Positions 45,149-53,846 of a stretch of DNA of 64,000 nucleotides are shown one piece after another; the first letter of the stretch is position 1, and every line of letters starts with the position of its first letter. The notes beneath the pieces were generated by a model. The model had not been told where the DNA came from. It did no database searches and worked only from the letters and a program-made list of their open reading frames with translations. Location: positions 1,922,001 to 1,986,000 of the forward strand of contig NZ_JBKBEU010000001.1 of the NCBI RefSeq assembly GCF_047372505.1, in the 5' to 3' direction. A program made the position numbers and the translations under genes. Origin of the DNA: Phaeobacter cretensis (GTDB taxonomy: Bacteria > Pseudomonadota > Alphaproteobacteria > Rhodobacterales > Rhodobacteraceae).

Positions 45149-45679
45149 TTAGTTACAGCGCTTTTCTGCGTCTTCAATTGCTGCGGTAAAGCCCAATAGC
45201 GAGAATGTATCCTTGGTCTGGGTGCCCCGTGCCGAACGCGCCGTCAATACAGCCTTGGCCCCACGCTTCATCGCCGTGATGATTTTGGCATCATCAGCGG
45301 CGGTTGCAGGCCAAGCCCATTCCCCCTCGGTGAACAGTTCGAACCCGGTTTCACCGACAGATAAGTTCACCGTGGATCCCGGTGCAAAAGGATACCCACC
45401 CGTGAATGTCACCTGCCCCTTATCGCCGGTTTCAGGGCGATAGAAAACAAACAGCTGGATCTTACCACGACGCACAGCCTTTACCCGGCCATCCCGCGTG
45501 TTCACAGTTTCCTTTGGCGCTGAAACGCCCCAACATTCCTTGGGGCTTTCGCCTTGAAACACGCTCCAATCGACATTGCTTGCGACGCGATTGTCAGATT
45601 CTGCCTGCTGTGCGGAAGCGCTGGTGGCCATCGCGGCCAGACACAGGCCCGCGAAGCAACGGACGAGTTTTGATGCCAT
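45149..45679 (-). CDS. IalB family (invasion-associated locus B) protein
   Basis: From ATG 45679 (MASKLVRCFAGLC) this gives 176 residues; the ATG five codons earlier adds little. A signal peptide (1-24, ending ATSASAQQ) is followed by an IalB-like domain with VDWSVF near its start, ECWGVSAPK, and the terminal DTFSLLGFTAAIEDAEKRC. Such periplasmic or outer-membrane-associated proteins are widespread in alphaproteobacteria, including non-pathogens, so the name does not imply invasion here. Confidence 0.88.
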   Translation of the reverse strand: MASKLVRCFAGLCLAAMATSASAQQAESDNRVASNVDWSVFQGESPKECWGVSAPKETVNTRDGRVKAVRRGKIQLFVFYRPETGDKGQVTFTGGYPFAPGSTVNLSVGETGFELFTEGEWAWPATAADDAKIITAMKRGAKAVLTARSARGTQTKDTFSLLGFTAAIEDAEKRCN

Positions 45680-45849
45680 TTGTCCCAACTCCAAGACTGT
45701 CTTTACCTCAAATTAGCCAGGGTCACGCGGCGTTACCTTCGCCGTCTGTTCCCAATCCCCTCGCTTGTGTACTCATACACACTATCGTAACTATCACCAC
45801 GTGTGAAAGCCCGTTTGGCGGGAAATTGCCAACAAGAAAGGCGTTTGTG

Positions 45850-46848
45850 ATGGCCAACCCTATACCAATGACCGAAGTGTGGCGCGGTCCACTACTGGAA
45901 AGCCTGCATTTGGGCCATGCCGTCGTCTGCAATGCCAAAGGCGAGATTGTGCGCAGTTGGGGGAATCCAGACGAGGTGATTTATCCACGCAGCTCGGCAA
46001 AGATGATACAAGCCCTGCCCCTCATCACATCCGGTGCTGCTGCCAAATTCGGACTGACCTCCGAACAGCTAGCGCTTGCTTGCGCGTCGCATAACGGCGC
46101 TGAGATTCACACAAGCCGTGTCAACGCCTGGCTGGATCAGCTATCGATGACTGATCAGGATTTTCGCTGTGGCACTCAGCTTCCGGACGATATCCCTGCC
46201 CGGAATGCACTGATCAAAACTGATAACAGCCCATGTCAGGTACATAATAATTGCTCCGGTAAACACGCAGGTTTTCTGACGCTGACACAACATCTGGGTG
46301 CAGGACCGGAATATGTCGAGATTGATCACCCAGTTCAGCAGGCATGTCGCAGTGCGTTTGAACAAGTGACCGATGAGCCGAGCCCCCACTATGGCATCGA
46401 CGGTTGTTCAGCGCCAAACTTTGCAACATCTGTAAAAGGATTGGCGCGGGCGATGGCTTGGTTTGCCTCCGCCTCGGATCGCTCAGACCGTGACGCAGAC
46501 GCAGCCCAACAACTCGTGACCGCCATGATGGCGCATCCAGAACTGGTCGCAGGCGAAACCCGCGCTTGTACCAATCTGATGCGCGCGATGGGCGGCAAGG
46601 TTGCTATTAAAACTGGCGCCGAAGCCGTTTTCATTGCGATCCTTCCAGAACAGAAACTGGGGGTCGCACTGAAAATCGCCGATGGTGCAACCCGCGCGAG
46701 CGAATGTGCCATTGCCAGCATTTTGGTTGGGTTGGGCGTGCTGGATGCAGATCATCCCGCCACACAAAAGTACCGCAACGCGCCGCTTATCAATCGACGC
46801 GGTATCGATTGCGGTTCGATCCGACCATCAGCGGAAATGATGTTCTAG
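45850..46848 (+). CDS. Class 3 (Rhizobium-type) L-asparaginase
   Basis: The ATG at 45850 (MANPIPMTEVWRGP) gives 332 residues; longer starts run back through the IalB gene on the other strand and are rejected. It resembles the Rhizobium etli ReAIV/ReAV class: a Ser-x-x-Lys motif at 48-51 (PRSSAKM), Ser80 in CASHNGAE, Cys135 and Lys138 in NNCSGKHAG, and Cys186 in GIDGCSAPNF, which in that class bind zinc. It hydrolyses asparagine to aspartate and ammonia. No signal peptide was seen, so it is cytosolic. Confidence 0.9.
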   Translation: MANPIPMTEVWRGPLLESLHLGHAVVCNAKGEIVRSWGNPDEVIYPRSSAKMIQALPLITSGAAAKFGLTSEQLALACASHNGAEIHTSRVNAWLDQLSMTDQDFRCGTQLPDDIPARNALIKTDNSPCQVHNNCSGKHAGFLTLTQHLGAGPEYVEIDHPVQQACRSAFEQVTDEPSPHYGIDGCSAPNFATSVKGLARAMAWFASASDRSDRDADAAQQLVTAMMAHPELVAGETRACTNLMRAMGGKVAIKTGAEAVFIAILPEQKLGVALKIADGATRASECAIASILVGLGVLDADHPATQKYRNAPLINRRGIDCGSIRPSAEMMF

Positions 46849-46857
46849 TCAAAGACA

Positions 46858-46887
46858 ACGCCCCGGCGCTTGATGCGGCCCGGGCGT
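46858..46887 (+). terminator. Weak terminator after asparaginase gene
   Basis: ACGCCC (46858-46863)/GGGCGT (46882-46887) with an imperfect GC-rich inner pairing and a short CTCGTTCTT tail. It lies just after the asparaginase stop and before the converging YCII gene. Confidence 0.45.
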
Positions 46888-46912
46888 CTCGTTCTTAATT
46901 GTATAACCTCGT

Positions 46913-47227
46913 CTACATTTCCATGATCTCGGCCACCTCGACCGAGCCATCACCGCTGGCCACCATCGGGCAACCATTGGCCATTTTACAGGCTGCATCT
47001 ATATCCACGGCCTCAACTACAGAATAGCCGGACAGCGGGTTGGCACCGCCGTTATCTTCGACCCCTGCATGCCGCACTGTTTTAGACATCCCAACGGGAT
47101 TGCCAGGAATGACCAGCGCGTCGCCCATGCCTCCCATCCATGTTCTCCAGGCATCCATAACCTTGGCGCCCTCCTCCGGCGTGTCGGGTGTTTTGCCTCC
47201 ATGATACGCAAAAATGAACTGTGGCAT
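46913..47227 (-). CDS. YCII-related domain protein
   Basis: This 104-residue protein has the YciI-like ferredoxin fold seen in proteins associated with ArsR/SRPBCC operons: MPQFIFAYHGGKTPDTPEEGAKVM at the N-terminus, the GNPV turn, then a SGYSVVEAVDIDAACKMANGC-type helix region. Members are small cytosolic proteins, some of them hydrolases or lactone decarboxylases, most of them unassigned. It is third in a minus-strand series after the ArsR and SRPBCC genes with a 63-bp gap, so probably cotranscribed with them. Confidence 0.8.
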   Translation of the reverse strand: MPQFIFAYHGGKTPDTPEEGAKVMDAWRTWMGGMGDALVIPGNPVGMSKTVRHAGVEDNGGANPLSGYSVVEAVDIDAACKMANGCPMVASGDGSVEVAEIMEM

Positions 47228-47290
47228 TTGATACTCCTCTCCCTATTGGGGCTTCGTTAATACACTGTCTGTTGATTGCAGTTGCCGCGG

Positions 47291-47719
47291 TTACTGGATC
47301 TTTGCGAGCAGCTTGTGCAGAGTTGACTCCCACCCGGCCCGGTGACTGTCGGCCTGTTCAGAATCGTCCAGATCACGATGATCAATAATCAAACGCGCAC
47401 CCGTTACGCTGGCTTCTACGGTTAAGGTGACGTGGCTTTCGTGGCCCCGCGCACCAGCGAGGTCATGCCATCCCCAGGTGAAGCCTATGGAATGCGGCGG
47501 GCGCACATGTGTGACAACGCCAGACACATGGTACCGGTCTCCGTCTGTGCTGATCATGACCGTGGACCAAGGTCCCTCTTCCCGAAAATTCAACGTATAC
47601 TCGGGCACCGTCATCCCTTCAGGGCCCCACCACTGTAACAGCTTATTCGTATCGCTAATCCAGGCAAAAAGGCGCTCTGGCTGAACGGGGAATTCACGCT
47701 CCAGTCGCAAATCCGTCAT
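47291..47719 (-). CDS. SRPBCC/AHSA1-domain protein
   Basis: This 142-residue START-like protein is of the AHSA1 type: VQPERLFAWISDTNKLLQWWGPEGMTVP at the N-terminus is the classic first-helix/WWG motif, and PPHSIGFTWGW and TGARLIIDHRD follow. The fold encloses a hydrophobic cavity for small ligands. It overlaps the upstream ArsR gene by 4 bp (47716-47719), so the two are translationally coupled. ArsR-AHSA1 pairs are common and their ligand is mostly unknown. Confidence 0.88.
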   Translation of the reverse strand: MTDLRLEREFPVQPERLFAWISDTNKLLQWWGPEGMTVPEYTLNFREEGPWSTVMISTDGDRYHVSGVVTHVRPPHSIGFTWGWHDLAGARGHESHVTLTVEASVTGARLIIDHRDLDDSEQADSHRAGWESTLHKLLAKIQ

Positions 47720-48036
47720 TCCATTTCCTCCCTTAGCGCGACTTTCAGCCGATCAAGGCTGCTTTCCCAAAATGACTGACGTGACTGGGTCCAATCAGCG
47801 ATCAGTTTCAGCCCCTCGGGCCGCGCGGAATAAAGTCTGCGTGTTCCATCTGCACGTTGTGCGACCAGCCCAGCCTCACGCAAAACTTTAAGATGGCGTG
47901 AAACAGCGGGCGCCGTAACGCCAGATCCACGCACCAGATCCCCGGCTGGCAGTTCACCGTGTTCCATCAGCTGTTCAACGATGGTCATGCGGATTTCGTC
48001 AGAGAGCGCAGAAAATGATTTGAGCAATGGTGTCAT
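47716..48036 (-). CDS. ArsR family winged-helix regulator
   Basis: This 106-residue protein is an ArsR-type repressor: LSDEIRMTIVEQLMEHGELPAGDL, then the recognition helix region VTAPAVSRHLKVLREAGLV and the wing RRLYSARPEG. It lacks the metal-binding Cys pattern of arsenic and cadmium sensors, so it probably senses something else. It is first in an operon with an SRPBCC protein and a YCII protein. The palindrome ATTAAC-6 nt-GTTAAT upstream is its likely operator. Confidence 0.9.
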   Translation of the reverse strand: MTPLLKSFSALSDEIRMTIVEQLMEHGELPAGDLVRGSGVTAPAVSRHLKVLREAGLVAQRADGTRRLYSARPEGLKLIADWTQSRQSFWESSLDRLKVALREEME

Positions 48037-48044
48037 GCCTACAT

Positions 48045-48081
48045 ATTAACACATCCGTTAATTAATGGAAGGGTTAATTAT
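48045..48081. promoter_or_regulatory. Candidate ArsR operator
   Basis: ATTAAC (48045-48050)-6 nt-GTTAAT (48057-48062) is an exact inverted repeat starting 9 bp upstream of the ArsR start codon. A further half-site GTTAATTAT lies at 48073-48081. AT-rich palindromes of this spacing are typical for ArsR-type repressors. Confidence 0.6.
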
Positions 48082-48136
48082 AAGCTGGCCAATAAGGGTA
48101 GTCCGGACCGCCGCTTCAGATCTTAGCGACCTGAAA

Positions 48137-48895
48137 TCAAAACATGTCCCATAAGAGCCGCAAGGCAAGAACTACTGAGGTCAATACCAACAACGGTTTG
48201 ATCATTCGCGCGCCCTGCTTCTGCGCTAATCCAGCACCAACTCTGGCACCGGCGATCTGCGCAAGCCCCATAGCGAGCCCGACGCCCCACCAGGGTGTTG
48301 CAACAAAGGCAAAAGCCAAAAGCGCGCCTGCATTCGAGGCAAAATTCAAAAGCTTGGTATGCGCTGTCGCCCGCAGAATTCCATACCCGGCCAGCGAAAC
48401 AAATCCAAGCATGTAAAAGCTGCCTGCGCCCGGTCCCAGCAGACCATCATACAGCCCACACAAAGGCACTATCGTTGCTGCGAACACTACAGGAGACAGC
48501 CGCCTTATGCGATCACTGTCATCCAATCCCTTCTTTGTGGCAAAAAAGACCGCTATCCCGATCAGCAGTAACGGCAGGATCCACTGGATCCACGTGGTAG
48601 GCAAAACCGATATCAGCAGCGCTCCACAGATCGATGCGGCACCGGCGATCATCGCCGAACCTGCCTGTGCCCGCAAATCGACATGGCCGCCTCGCGCATA
48701 GCTCAACGCGGCCGTTGCAGCGCCGAACAATCCTTGGATCTTATTAGTAGCAAGCGCTGTAATAGGGTTGGCCCCTGCGAGCAGCAAAACCGGCACCGTA
48801 ACCAAACCGCCACCACCCGCGACCGCGTCAATGAAACCAGCTGTAAACCCTGCCGCCATCAACAGCAGCAGGACTTCAAACCCCACTTCGAACAT
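48137..48895 (-). CDS. TauE/SafE (TSUP) family membrane transporter
   Basis: This 252-residue protein has about eight hydrophobic helices. It carries the internally repeated TSUP motifs GFIDAVAGGGGLVTVP near residue 20 and GLYDGLLGPGAGSF near 147. The family exports sulfite, sulfoacetate or other organosulfur/organic anions across the inner membrane. No sulfur-metabolism gene lies next to it, so the substrate is open. It follows serB on the same strand with a 5-bp gap and may be cotranscribed with it. Confidence 0.9.
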   Translation of the reverse strand: MFEVGFEVLLLLMAAGFTAGFIDAVAGGGGLVTVPVLLLAGANPITALATNKIQGLFGAATAALSYARGGHVDLRAQAGSAMIAGAASICGALLISVLPTTWIQWILPLLLIGIAVFFATKKGLDDSDRIRRLSPVVFAATIVPLCGLYDGLLGPGAGSFYMLGFVSLAGYGILRATAHTKLLNFASNAGALLAFAFVATPWWGVGLAMGLAQIAGARVGAGLAQKQGARMIKPLLVLTSVVLALRLLWDMF

Positions 48896-48900
48896 TATTT

Positions 48901-49776
48901 TCAGCCTTTGAAATCAGTCAGGGCATAGCCCTGGATATAAAGCAACGCAGTCAGATCACCGTTGTTGATGCGAATGTCACACTCCGCGGCCACTGATGGT
49001 TTGGCATGCAGCGCAACACCTGCCCCGGCGCGCCCAAGCATCCCCAGATCGTTGGCACCATCGCCCACCGCCATCACATCCGCTTCCTCCAGACCGAGAC
49101 GGGTAGTGATTTGCTCCAGTGCGTCCACTTTGGCCTCGCGTCCCAAAATGGGCATACCAACCTCTCCGGTCAAAACACCATCTGCCACCCGCAACGTGTT
49201 GGCTCGATTCTCGTCAAACCCCAATTGCTCAGCGATCCGCTTGGTGAAAGCCGTAAACCCGCCCGAAACCAATGCTGCATAAGCGCCATTTACCTTCATT
49301 GTGGCCATCAGAGCCGCGCCTCCCGGCATCAAAGTGATACGGCTATCCAGCACCTGCTCAATCACGGCAACCGGCAGTCCTTTGAGCAGGGCGACGCGTT
49401 CACGCAGCGCCCCGTCAAAATCCAATTCCCCATTCATGGCGCGCGCAGTGATTTCCTTGACCCGCGGGCCAACGCCCGCTTCCTCAGCCAGTTCGTCGAT
49501 GCACTCCTGCTGGATCATAGTTGAGTCCATATCGGCCAACAGCATCTTTTTGCGGCGACGGTCGGCCCGTTGAAGCACGAGATCCACGCCAAGATCCTGC
49601 AAATCAGCCCAAACCTCCCATTGATTGTCCGGCTGATGCTCCAACGAAAACTCTGCAGCAACATCCGGTGCCAACCACAACGCATCTCCACCGCCCCACG
49701 CATTGCGCAGCGATTCGACAAGAGCTGGCGAAAGGCAGGAATTTTGCGGGTTACACAGCAGTGTGGCAATGAACAT
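48901..49776 (-). CDS. serB: Phosphoserine phosphatase
   Basis: HAD-family enzyme that makes L-serine from phosphoserine, the last step of the serine pathway. The ATG at 49776 (MFIATLLCNPQNS) gives 291 residues. An N-terminal ACT-like domain (1-75) is followed by the catalytic LLADMDSTMIQQECIDELA, whose first Asp is the nucleophile; the Ser in LVSGGFTAF, the Lys in GREAKVDAL and the acidic VGDGANDLGML follow. It is divergent from serC-serA, so all three serine genes are clustered. Confidence 0.95.
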   Translation of the reverse strand: MFIATLLCNPQNSCLSPALVESLRNAWGGGDALWLAPDVAAEFSLEHQPDNQWEVWADLQDLGVDLVLQRADRRRKKMLLADMDSTMIQQECIDELAEEAGVGPRVKEITARAMNGELDFDGALRERVALLKGLPVAVIEQVLDSRITLMPGGAALMATMKVNGAYAALVSGGFTAFTKRIAEQLGFDENRANTLRVADGVLTGEVGMPILGREAKVDALEQITTRLGLEEADVMAVGDGANDLGMLGRAGAGVALHAKPSVAAECDIRINNGDLTALLYIQGYALTDFKG

Positions 49777-49988
49777 GAAGGGCTCCATTCGGCAGGGTTG
49801 TGCCTGTCATACGCCTGCAAGCCGTGCATAGCCAAGCCCTCGAATCCAAGCCGCCACTCCAACTGTGCCAGAAGCGTCTCACATCCCGATTAGGCGCCTC
49901 GGTGCGATGCATCTGTTTCCGAAAGGCGTCAAAGAAGGTCGCGGATGATCTCAAAATGGCCGCTATCTGTCGCTTTTCCTGTTGCCCG

Positions 49989-50065
49989 GCGGCATTTCAG
50001 CCAGTAGCCCTGTCTGTGGGACACCTCTCCCCAACGAGAGGCGCTTATCTGGAAGGATAGCAGTA
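49989..50065 (+). ncRNA. serC leader RNA, candidate serC motif
   Basis: Directly upstream of serC lies hairpin CCTCTC (50024-50029)-CCCAAC-GAGAGG (50036-50041), preceded by GC-rich sequence with CCGGCGGC at 49986-49993. It ends about 25 nt before the start codon, close to the GGAAGGA ribosome site (50051-50057). The published serC motif is a conserved alphaproteobacterial RNA upstream of serC with an analogous hairpin near the start. Outer boundaries are approximate. Confidence 0.5.
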
Positions 50066-51220
50066 ATGGCTATTGAACAACCGGCAACGCGGCCGGCTAA
50101 TCCGCGTTTTTCCTCTGGCCCTTGTGCCAAACCTCCTTCATTTGATCTCGCCAAGCTCGCAGGCGCGCCCTTGGGTCGCAGCCACCGAGCAGCTGTTGGC
50201 AAGGACAAGCTCCTTGCAGCGATCGAAGGCACACGTGAGATTCTCGGTGTTCCTGCCGACTATAAGATCGGCATCGTTCCCGCCTCAGACACCGGGGCGG
50301 TAGAGATGGCGATGTGGAATCTGCTGGGTGACCGTAGCGTCGAAATGCTCGCGTGGGAAAGCTTTGGCGCAGGCTGGGTGACCGATGTTGTCAAACAACT
50401 GAAGCTCGATGCTGTAGTCAAAACTGCCGACTACGGCGAGTTGGTCGATCTGGCGAGCATCGATTTCAACAACGACGTTGTCTTTACGTGGAACGGCACC
50501 ACTTCTGGGGTACGGGTACCAAATGGCGACTGGATCGCGCCGGATCGCGATGGGCTGACCATCTGCGACGCGACATCTGCAGCTTTTGCACAGGATCTGC
50601 CTTGGGACAAACTGGATGTAACCACCTTCTCCTGGCAGAAGGTTCTGGGCGGCGAAGCAGCTCATGGCATGATCATCCTGTCTCCGCGCGCGGTTGAACG
50701 CCTGGAGAGCTACACCCCTGCTTGGCCATTACCTAAGATTTTTCGCCTGACCAAAGGCGGCAAACTGATCGACGGTATCTTCAAGGGAGCGACAATCAAC
50801 ACGCCTTCTATGCTGGCGGTTGAGGACTATCTCTTGGCGCTGGATTGGGCCCGATCAGTCGGTGGCCTTGATGGTTTGCAAGCACGTGCCAATGCCAATG
50901 CGCAGGCAATATTTAACTTCTGCGCGGCCAAGCCATGGATCGCAAATCTGGCCACCGTCCCAGCCACGCGATCCAATACCTCGGTCTGCTTGAAGTTCAC
51001 CGATGATCGCATTCATGATGGCAGCGCCTTTGCCAAGGCTATTGCCAAACGTCTGGAAGCAGAAGAGATCGCGCTGGATATCGGTGCCTACCGCGACGCA
51101 CCGGCCGGTCTGCGCATCTGGTGTGGCGGCACGGTTGAAACCTCTGACATCGAGGCCATGCTTCCATGGCTCGAATATGCATTTGAGACTGAAATCGCAG
51201 CGCTATTGGTTGCTGCCTGA
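50066..51220 (+). CDS. serC: Phosphoserine aminotransferase
   Basis: Class V PLP aminotransferase that forms phosphoserine from 3-phosphohydroxypyruvate and glutamate. The ATG at 50066 (MAIEQPATRPANPRFSSGP) follows a GGAAGGA site and gives 384 residues; an upstream ATG at 49982 lies in the leader RNA and is rejected. The PLP lysine is in TFSWQKVLGGEAAHG. It belongs to the longer alphaproteobacterial SerC type (PNP-like N-terminus SGPCAKPP). serA follows after 117 bp. Confidence 0.96.
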   Translation: MAIEQPATRPANPRFSSGPCAKPPSFDLAKLAGAPLGRSHRAAVGKDKLLAAIEGTREILGVPADYKIGIVPASDTGAVEMAMWNLLGDRSVEMLAWESFGAGWVTDVVKQLKLDAVVKTADYGELVDLASIDFNNDVVFTWNGTTSGVRVPNGDWIAPDRDGLTICDATSAAFAQDLPWDKLDVTTFSWQKVLGGEAAHGMIILSPRAVERLESYTPAWPLPKIFRLTKGGKLIDGIFKGATINTPSMLAVEDYLLALDWARSVGGLDGLQARANANAQAIFNFCAAKPWIANLATVPATRSNTSVCLKFTDDRIHDGSAFAKAIAKRLEAEEIALDIGAYRDAPAGLRIWCGGTVETSDIEAMLPWLEYAFETEIAALLVAA

Positions 51221-51271
51221 CCTTGAAGCGCCTGTCCAGCAACCGCCGCCGGGCAGGCGACACAAAAGCAG

Positions 51272-51287
51272 ACGCCTAAACAGGCGT
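51272..51287 (+). other. Hairpin in the serC-serA gap
   Basis: ACGCCT-AAAC-AGGCGT is followed by ATTATACAG. It lies 52 bp after serC and 51 bp before serA. The stem is short and the tail only moderately U-rich, so it may reduce read-through into serA or protect the serC message rather than terminate fully. Confidence 0.4.
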
Positions 51288-51337
51288 ATTATACAGACAT
51301 TCGGCCTGACCCGGCCCCCGCATGAAGGAGCCCACCC

Positions 51338-52933
51338 ATGGCGCCCAAAGTTCTCATCTCCGATAAACTCTCCGAAGCCGCCGTTCAGATCTTTAGGGAT
51401 CGAGGTATCGACGTTGATTTCCAGCCTGAGCTTGGCAAAGACAAGGATAAGCTGGCAGCGATCATCGGCGATTACGATGGCTTGGCTATCCGCTCTGCCA
51501 CCAAAGTGACGCAGAAGATCCTCGACAACGCGACCAACCTCAAGGTGATCGCTCGCGCCGGGATCGGCACCGACAATATCGACAAAGACGCGGCCTCGCA
51601 GAAAGGCGTGATCGTGATGAACACGCCTTTTGGCAATATGATCACGACCGCCGAACATGCCATCGCTATGATGTTCGCCGTTGCCCGTCAAATCCCAGAA
51701 GCGTCGACCTCCACCCATGCCGGGAAATGGGAAAAATCCAACTTCATGGGTGTTGAGCTGACGAACAAGACGCTTGGTGTGATCGGTGCCGGCAACATCG
51801 GTGGTATCGTTTGCGACCGCGCACGTGGGCTGAAGATGAAGGTAGCAGCGTATGATCCGTTCCTCAGCCAGGAAAAGGCCGACAAAATCGGCGTCGAAAA
51901 GGTCGAGCTGGACGAGCTGCTGGCCCGCGCTGATTTCATCACCCTGCATGTACCGCTGACCGATCAAACTAAAAACATCCTGTCCAAGGAAAACCTGGCT
52001 AAAACCAAGAAAGGCGTGCGTATCATTAACTGCGCACGCGGCGGTCTGGTGGACGAAGCTGCCCTAGCAGAACTGCTCACATCCGGACATGTGGCCGGTG
52101 CCGCCTTTGATGTTTTCTCGGAAGAGCCAGCAAAAACAAACCCGCTATTCGGCCTTCCGAATGTCGTATGCACCCCGCATTTGGGCGCGGCGACCAGCGA
52201 GGCACAGGAAAACGTCGCCTTGCAAGTGGCTGAACAAATGTCGAACTACCTGTTGGATGGCGCAGTTGAAAACGCATTGAACATGCCGTCTATGACTGCC
52301 GAAGAAGCCCGGGTCATGGGGCCTTGGGTCGCGCTTTCTGGTCATCTTGGTGGATTTATCGGGCAGATGACCGATGAGCCCATTCAAGCGATCAACATTC
52401 TCTACGATGGTGTGGCATCCGAAATGAACCTGGCAGCTCTGAACTGCTCGGTCGTGGCCGGTATCATGAAAAAGCTGAACCCCGACGTGAACATGGTGTC
52501 TGCACCAGTGGTTGCACGTGAGCGCGGCATCCAGATATCCACCACAAATCAGGATAAATCCGGCACTTTTGACGGCTATATCAAGGTCACAGTTGTCACC
52601 AGCAAACGCGAACGTTCCGTCGCCGGGACTGTGTTCTCTGATGGCAAACCGCGCTTCATCCAGATCAAGGGCATCAATATAGATGCCGAGGTCGGCGCAC
52701 ATATGCTCTATACGACCAACGAAGACGTGCCGGGCATAATCGGTACTCTGGGCCGCATCCTGGGTGACATGGGCGTCAACATCGCCAACTTTACGCTGGG
52801 CCGTTCAGAGGCCGGTGGCGAAGCAATTGCCCTTTTGTATGTCGACGAACAGGTCCCTGCAGCAGCCCGCGCAGCCCTGGCGGAAACTGAGTTTTTCAAC
52901 CAGATCAAACCGCTGCAATTTGATGTCAGCTAG
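51338..52933 (+). CDS. serA: D-3-phosphoglycerate dehydrogenase
   Basis: First and usually serine-controlled enzyme of serine biosynthesis, oxidising 3-phosphoglycerate with NAD. The 531-residue protein is the long form. The substrate-binding and Rossmann domains come first (GVIGAGNIGGIVCDRA near 147; INCARGGLVDEAAL; CTPHLGAATSEAQ with the catalytic His). An allosteric-substrate-binding domain (about 320-450) follows, and a C-terminal ACT domain (about 455-525, TTNEDVPGIIGTLGRILGD) binds serine in relatives. An AAGGAG site precedes the ATG. Confidence 0.96.
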   Translation: MAPKVLISDKLSEAAVQIFRDRGIDVDFQPELGKDKDKLAAIIGDYDGLAIRSATKVTQKILDNATNLKVIARAGIGTDNIDKDAASQKGVIVMNTPFGNMITTAEHAIAMMFAVARQIPEASTSTHAGKWEKSNFMGVELTNKTLGVIGAGNIGGIVCDRARGLKMKVAAYDPFLSQEKADKIGVEKVELDELLARADFITLHVPLTDQTKNILSKENLAKTKKGVRIINCARGGLVDEAALAELLTSGHVAGAAFDVFSEEPAKTNPLFGLPNVVCTPHLGAATSEAQENVALQVAEQMSNYLLDGAVENALNMPSMTAEEARVMGPWVALSGHLGGFIGQMTDEPIQAINILYDGVASEMNLAALNCSVVAGIMKKLNPDVNMVSAPVVARERGIQISTTNQDKSGTFDGYIKVTVVTSKRERSVAGTVFSDGKPRFIQIKGINIDAEVGAHMLYTTNEDVPGIIGTLGRILGDMGVNIANFTLGRSEAGGEAIALLYVDEQVPAAARAALAETEFFNQIKPLQFDVS

Positions 52934-52960
52934 CGTGTAGCCTACCAGTAGTTTCAACAA

Positions 52961-52990
52961 ATGCGCCGCCCGGTTATAACGGCGGCGCAT
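52961..52990 (+). terminator. Rho-independent terminator after serA
   Basis: Perfect 10-bp stem ATGCGCCGCC (52961-52970)/GGCGGCGCAT (52981-52990) with a 10-nt loop, followed by TTATGTTTTT. It ends the serC-serA transcript 28 bp after the stop. Confidence 0.88.
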
Positions 52991-53032
52991 TTATGTTTTT
53001 GGCAATATTATTTCACTGCAGGAGCCTTCCAC

Positions 53033-53773
53033 ATGACCGCCCCCATCTATGCCATCGGTGATATTCATGGCCAACTTGAGATGCTGGAACAGGCGCTGGA
53101 CCATATCGAAGCAGACGGTGGGCCCGATTCGCAGGTGGTTTTCTTGGGGGACTACATCGATCGTGGCCCCAACAGCCGGGGGGTCATAGACCGCCTGATC
53201 ACAGGTCGTACAGAGGGCCGAAACTGGATTACGGTTTTGGGTAATCACGACCGGATGTTTTCTTGGTTTCTTGAAGATGCGCCGCGCCACGATCCGCATA
53301 TGCTTATCGGCTACCATTGGTTGCACGATCGTCTCGGCGGCATCGAAACCCTTGAAAGTTACGGTGTAACAATACCCGAACCTGCACGGCTCGAAGACGT
53401 GCATGCCGAGGCCCTGGGCGCGGTACCACGAACACATGTCGATTTTCTGCAATCCCTGCAAGCGATGCATCAGACTGATGATCTTGTCTTTGTCCATGCG
53501 GGTATACGGCCGGGCATCTCGCTCGAACAACAGAATGAAAACGATCTGGTCTGGATCCGTCAGCCGTTCCACCAGCATACAGGCCCGCATCCAAAACTCA
53601 TCGTGCACGGCCACACGCCAGTCGATACTGCAATACATTATGGCAATCGTGTGAACCTCGATACTGGTGCTGGCTACGGCAAGCCACTTACTACGGCCGT
53701 GTTCGAAGGCACATCAGCCTGGTTACTTGACAGTTCCGGACGCCACGCGCTCACACCCGAATATTCTGCTTAG
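53033..53773 (+). CDS. Calcineurin-like metallophosphoesterase (PPP family)
   Basis: The ATG at 53033 (MTAPIYAIGDIHGQL), behind a GCAGGAG site, gives 246 residues; an upstream ATG at 52961 falls in the serA terminator. All family motifs are present: GDIHGQ, GDYIDRGPNSRG, GNHD, and HAG/HGHTPV near the C-terminus, which bind two metal ions. It resembles bacterial PrpA/PrpB serine/threonine protein phosphatases and diadenosine tetraphosphatases; the substrate is not decided. Monocistronic. Confidence 0.9.
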   Translation: MTAPIYAIGDIHGQLEMLEQALDHIEADGGPDSQVVFLGDYIDRGPNSRGVIDRLITGRTEGRNWITVLGNHDRMFSWFLEDAPRHDPHMLIGYHWLHDRLGGIETLESYGVTIPEPARLEDVHAEALGAVPRTHVDFLQSLQAMHQTDDLVFVHAGIRPGISLEQQNENDLVWIRQPFHQHTGPHPKLIVHGHTPVDTAIHYGNRVNLDTGAGYGKPLTTAVFEGTSAWLLDSSGRHALTPEYSA

Positions 53774-53846
53774 AACGACAATTTCCTGAGATCCATGCGG
53801 CGTTCCCACACAGGGATAGCGCTCTTCAAGCGCTACCCGCGATGGG

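Noticed and set aside
45406..45849. Extended asparaginase start at 45406
   Set aside because: The extra 148 codons run antisense through the IalB gene; the conserved N-terminus begins at 45850.
49982..50065. Longer serC start at 49982
   Set aside because: It falls in the leader hairpin; the AIEQPATRPANPRF start at 50066 has a strong ribosome site.
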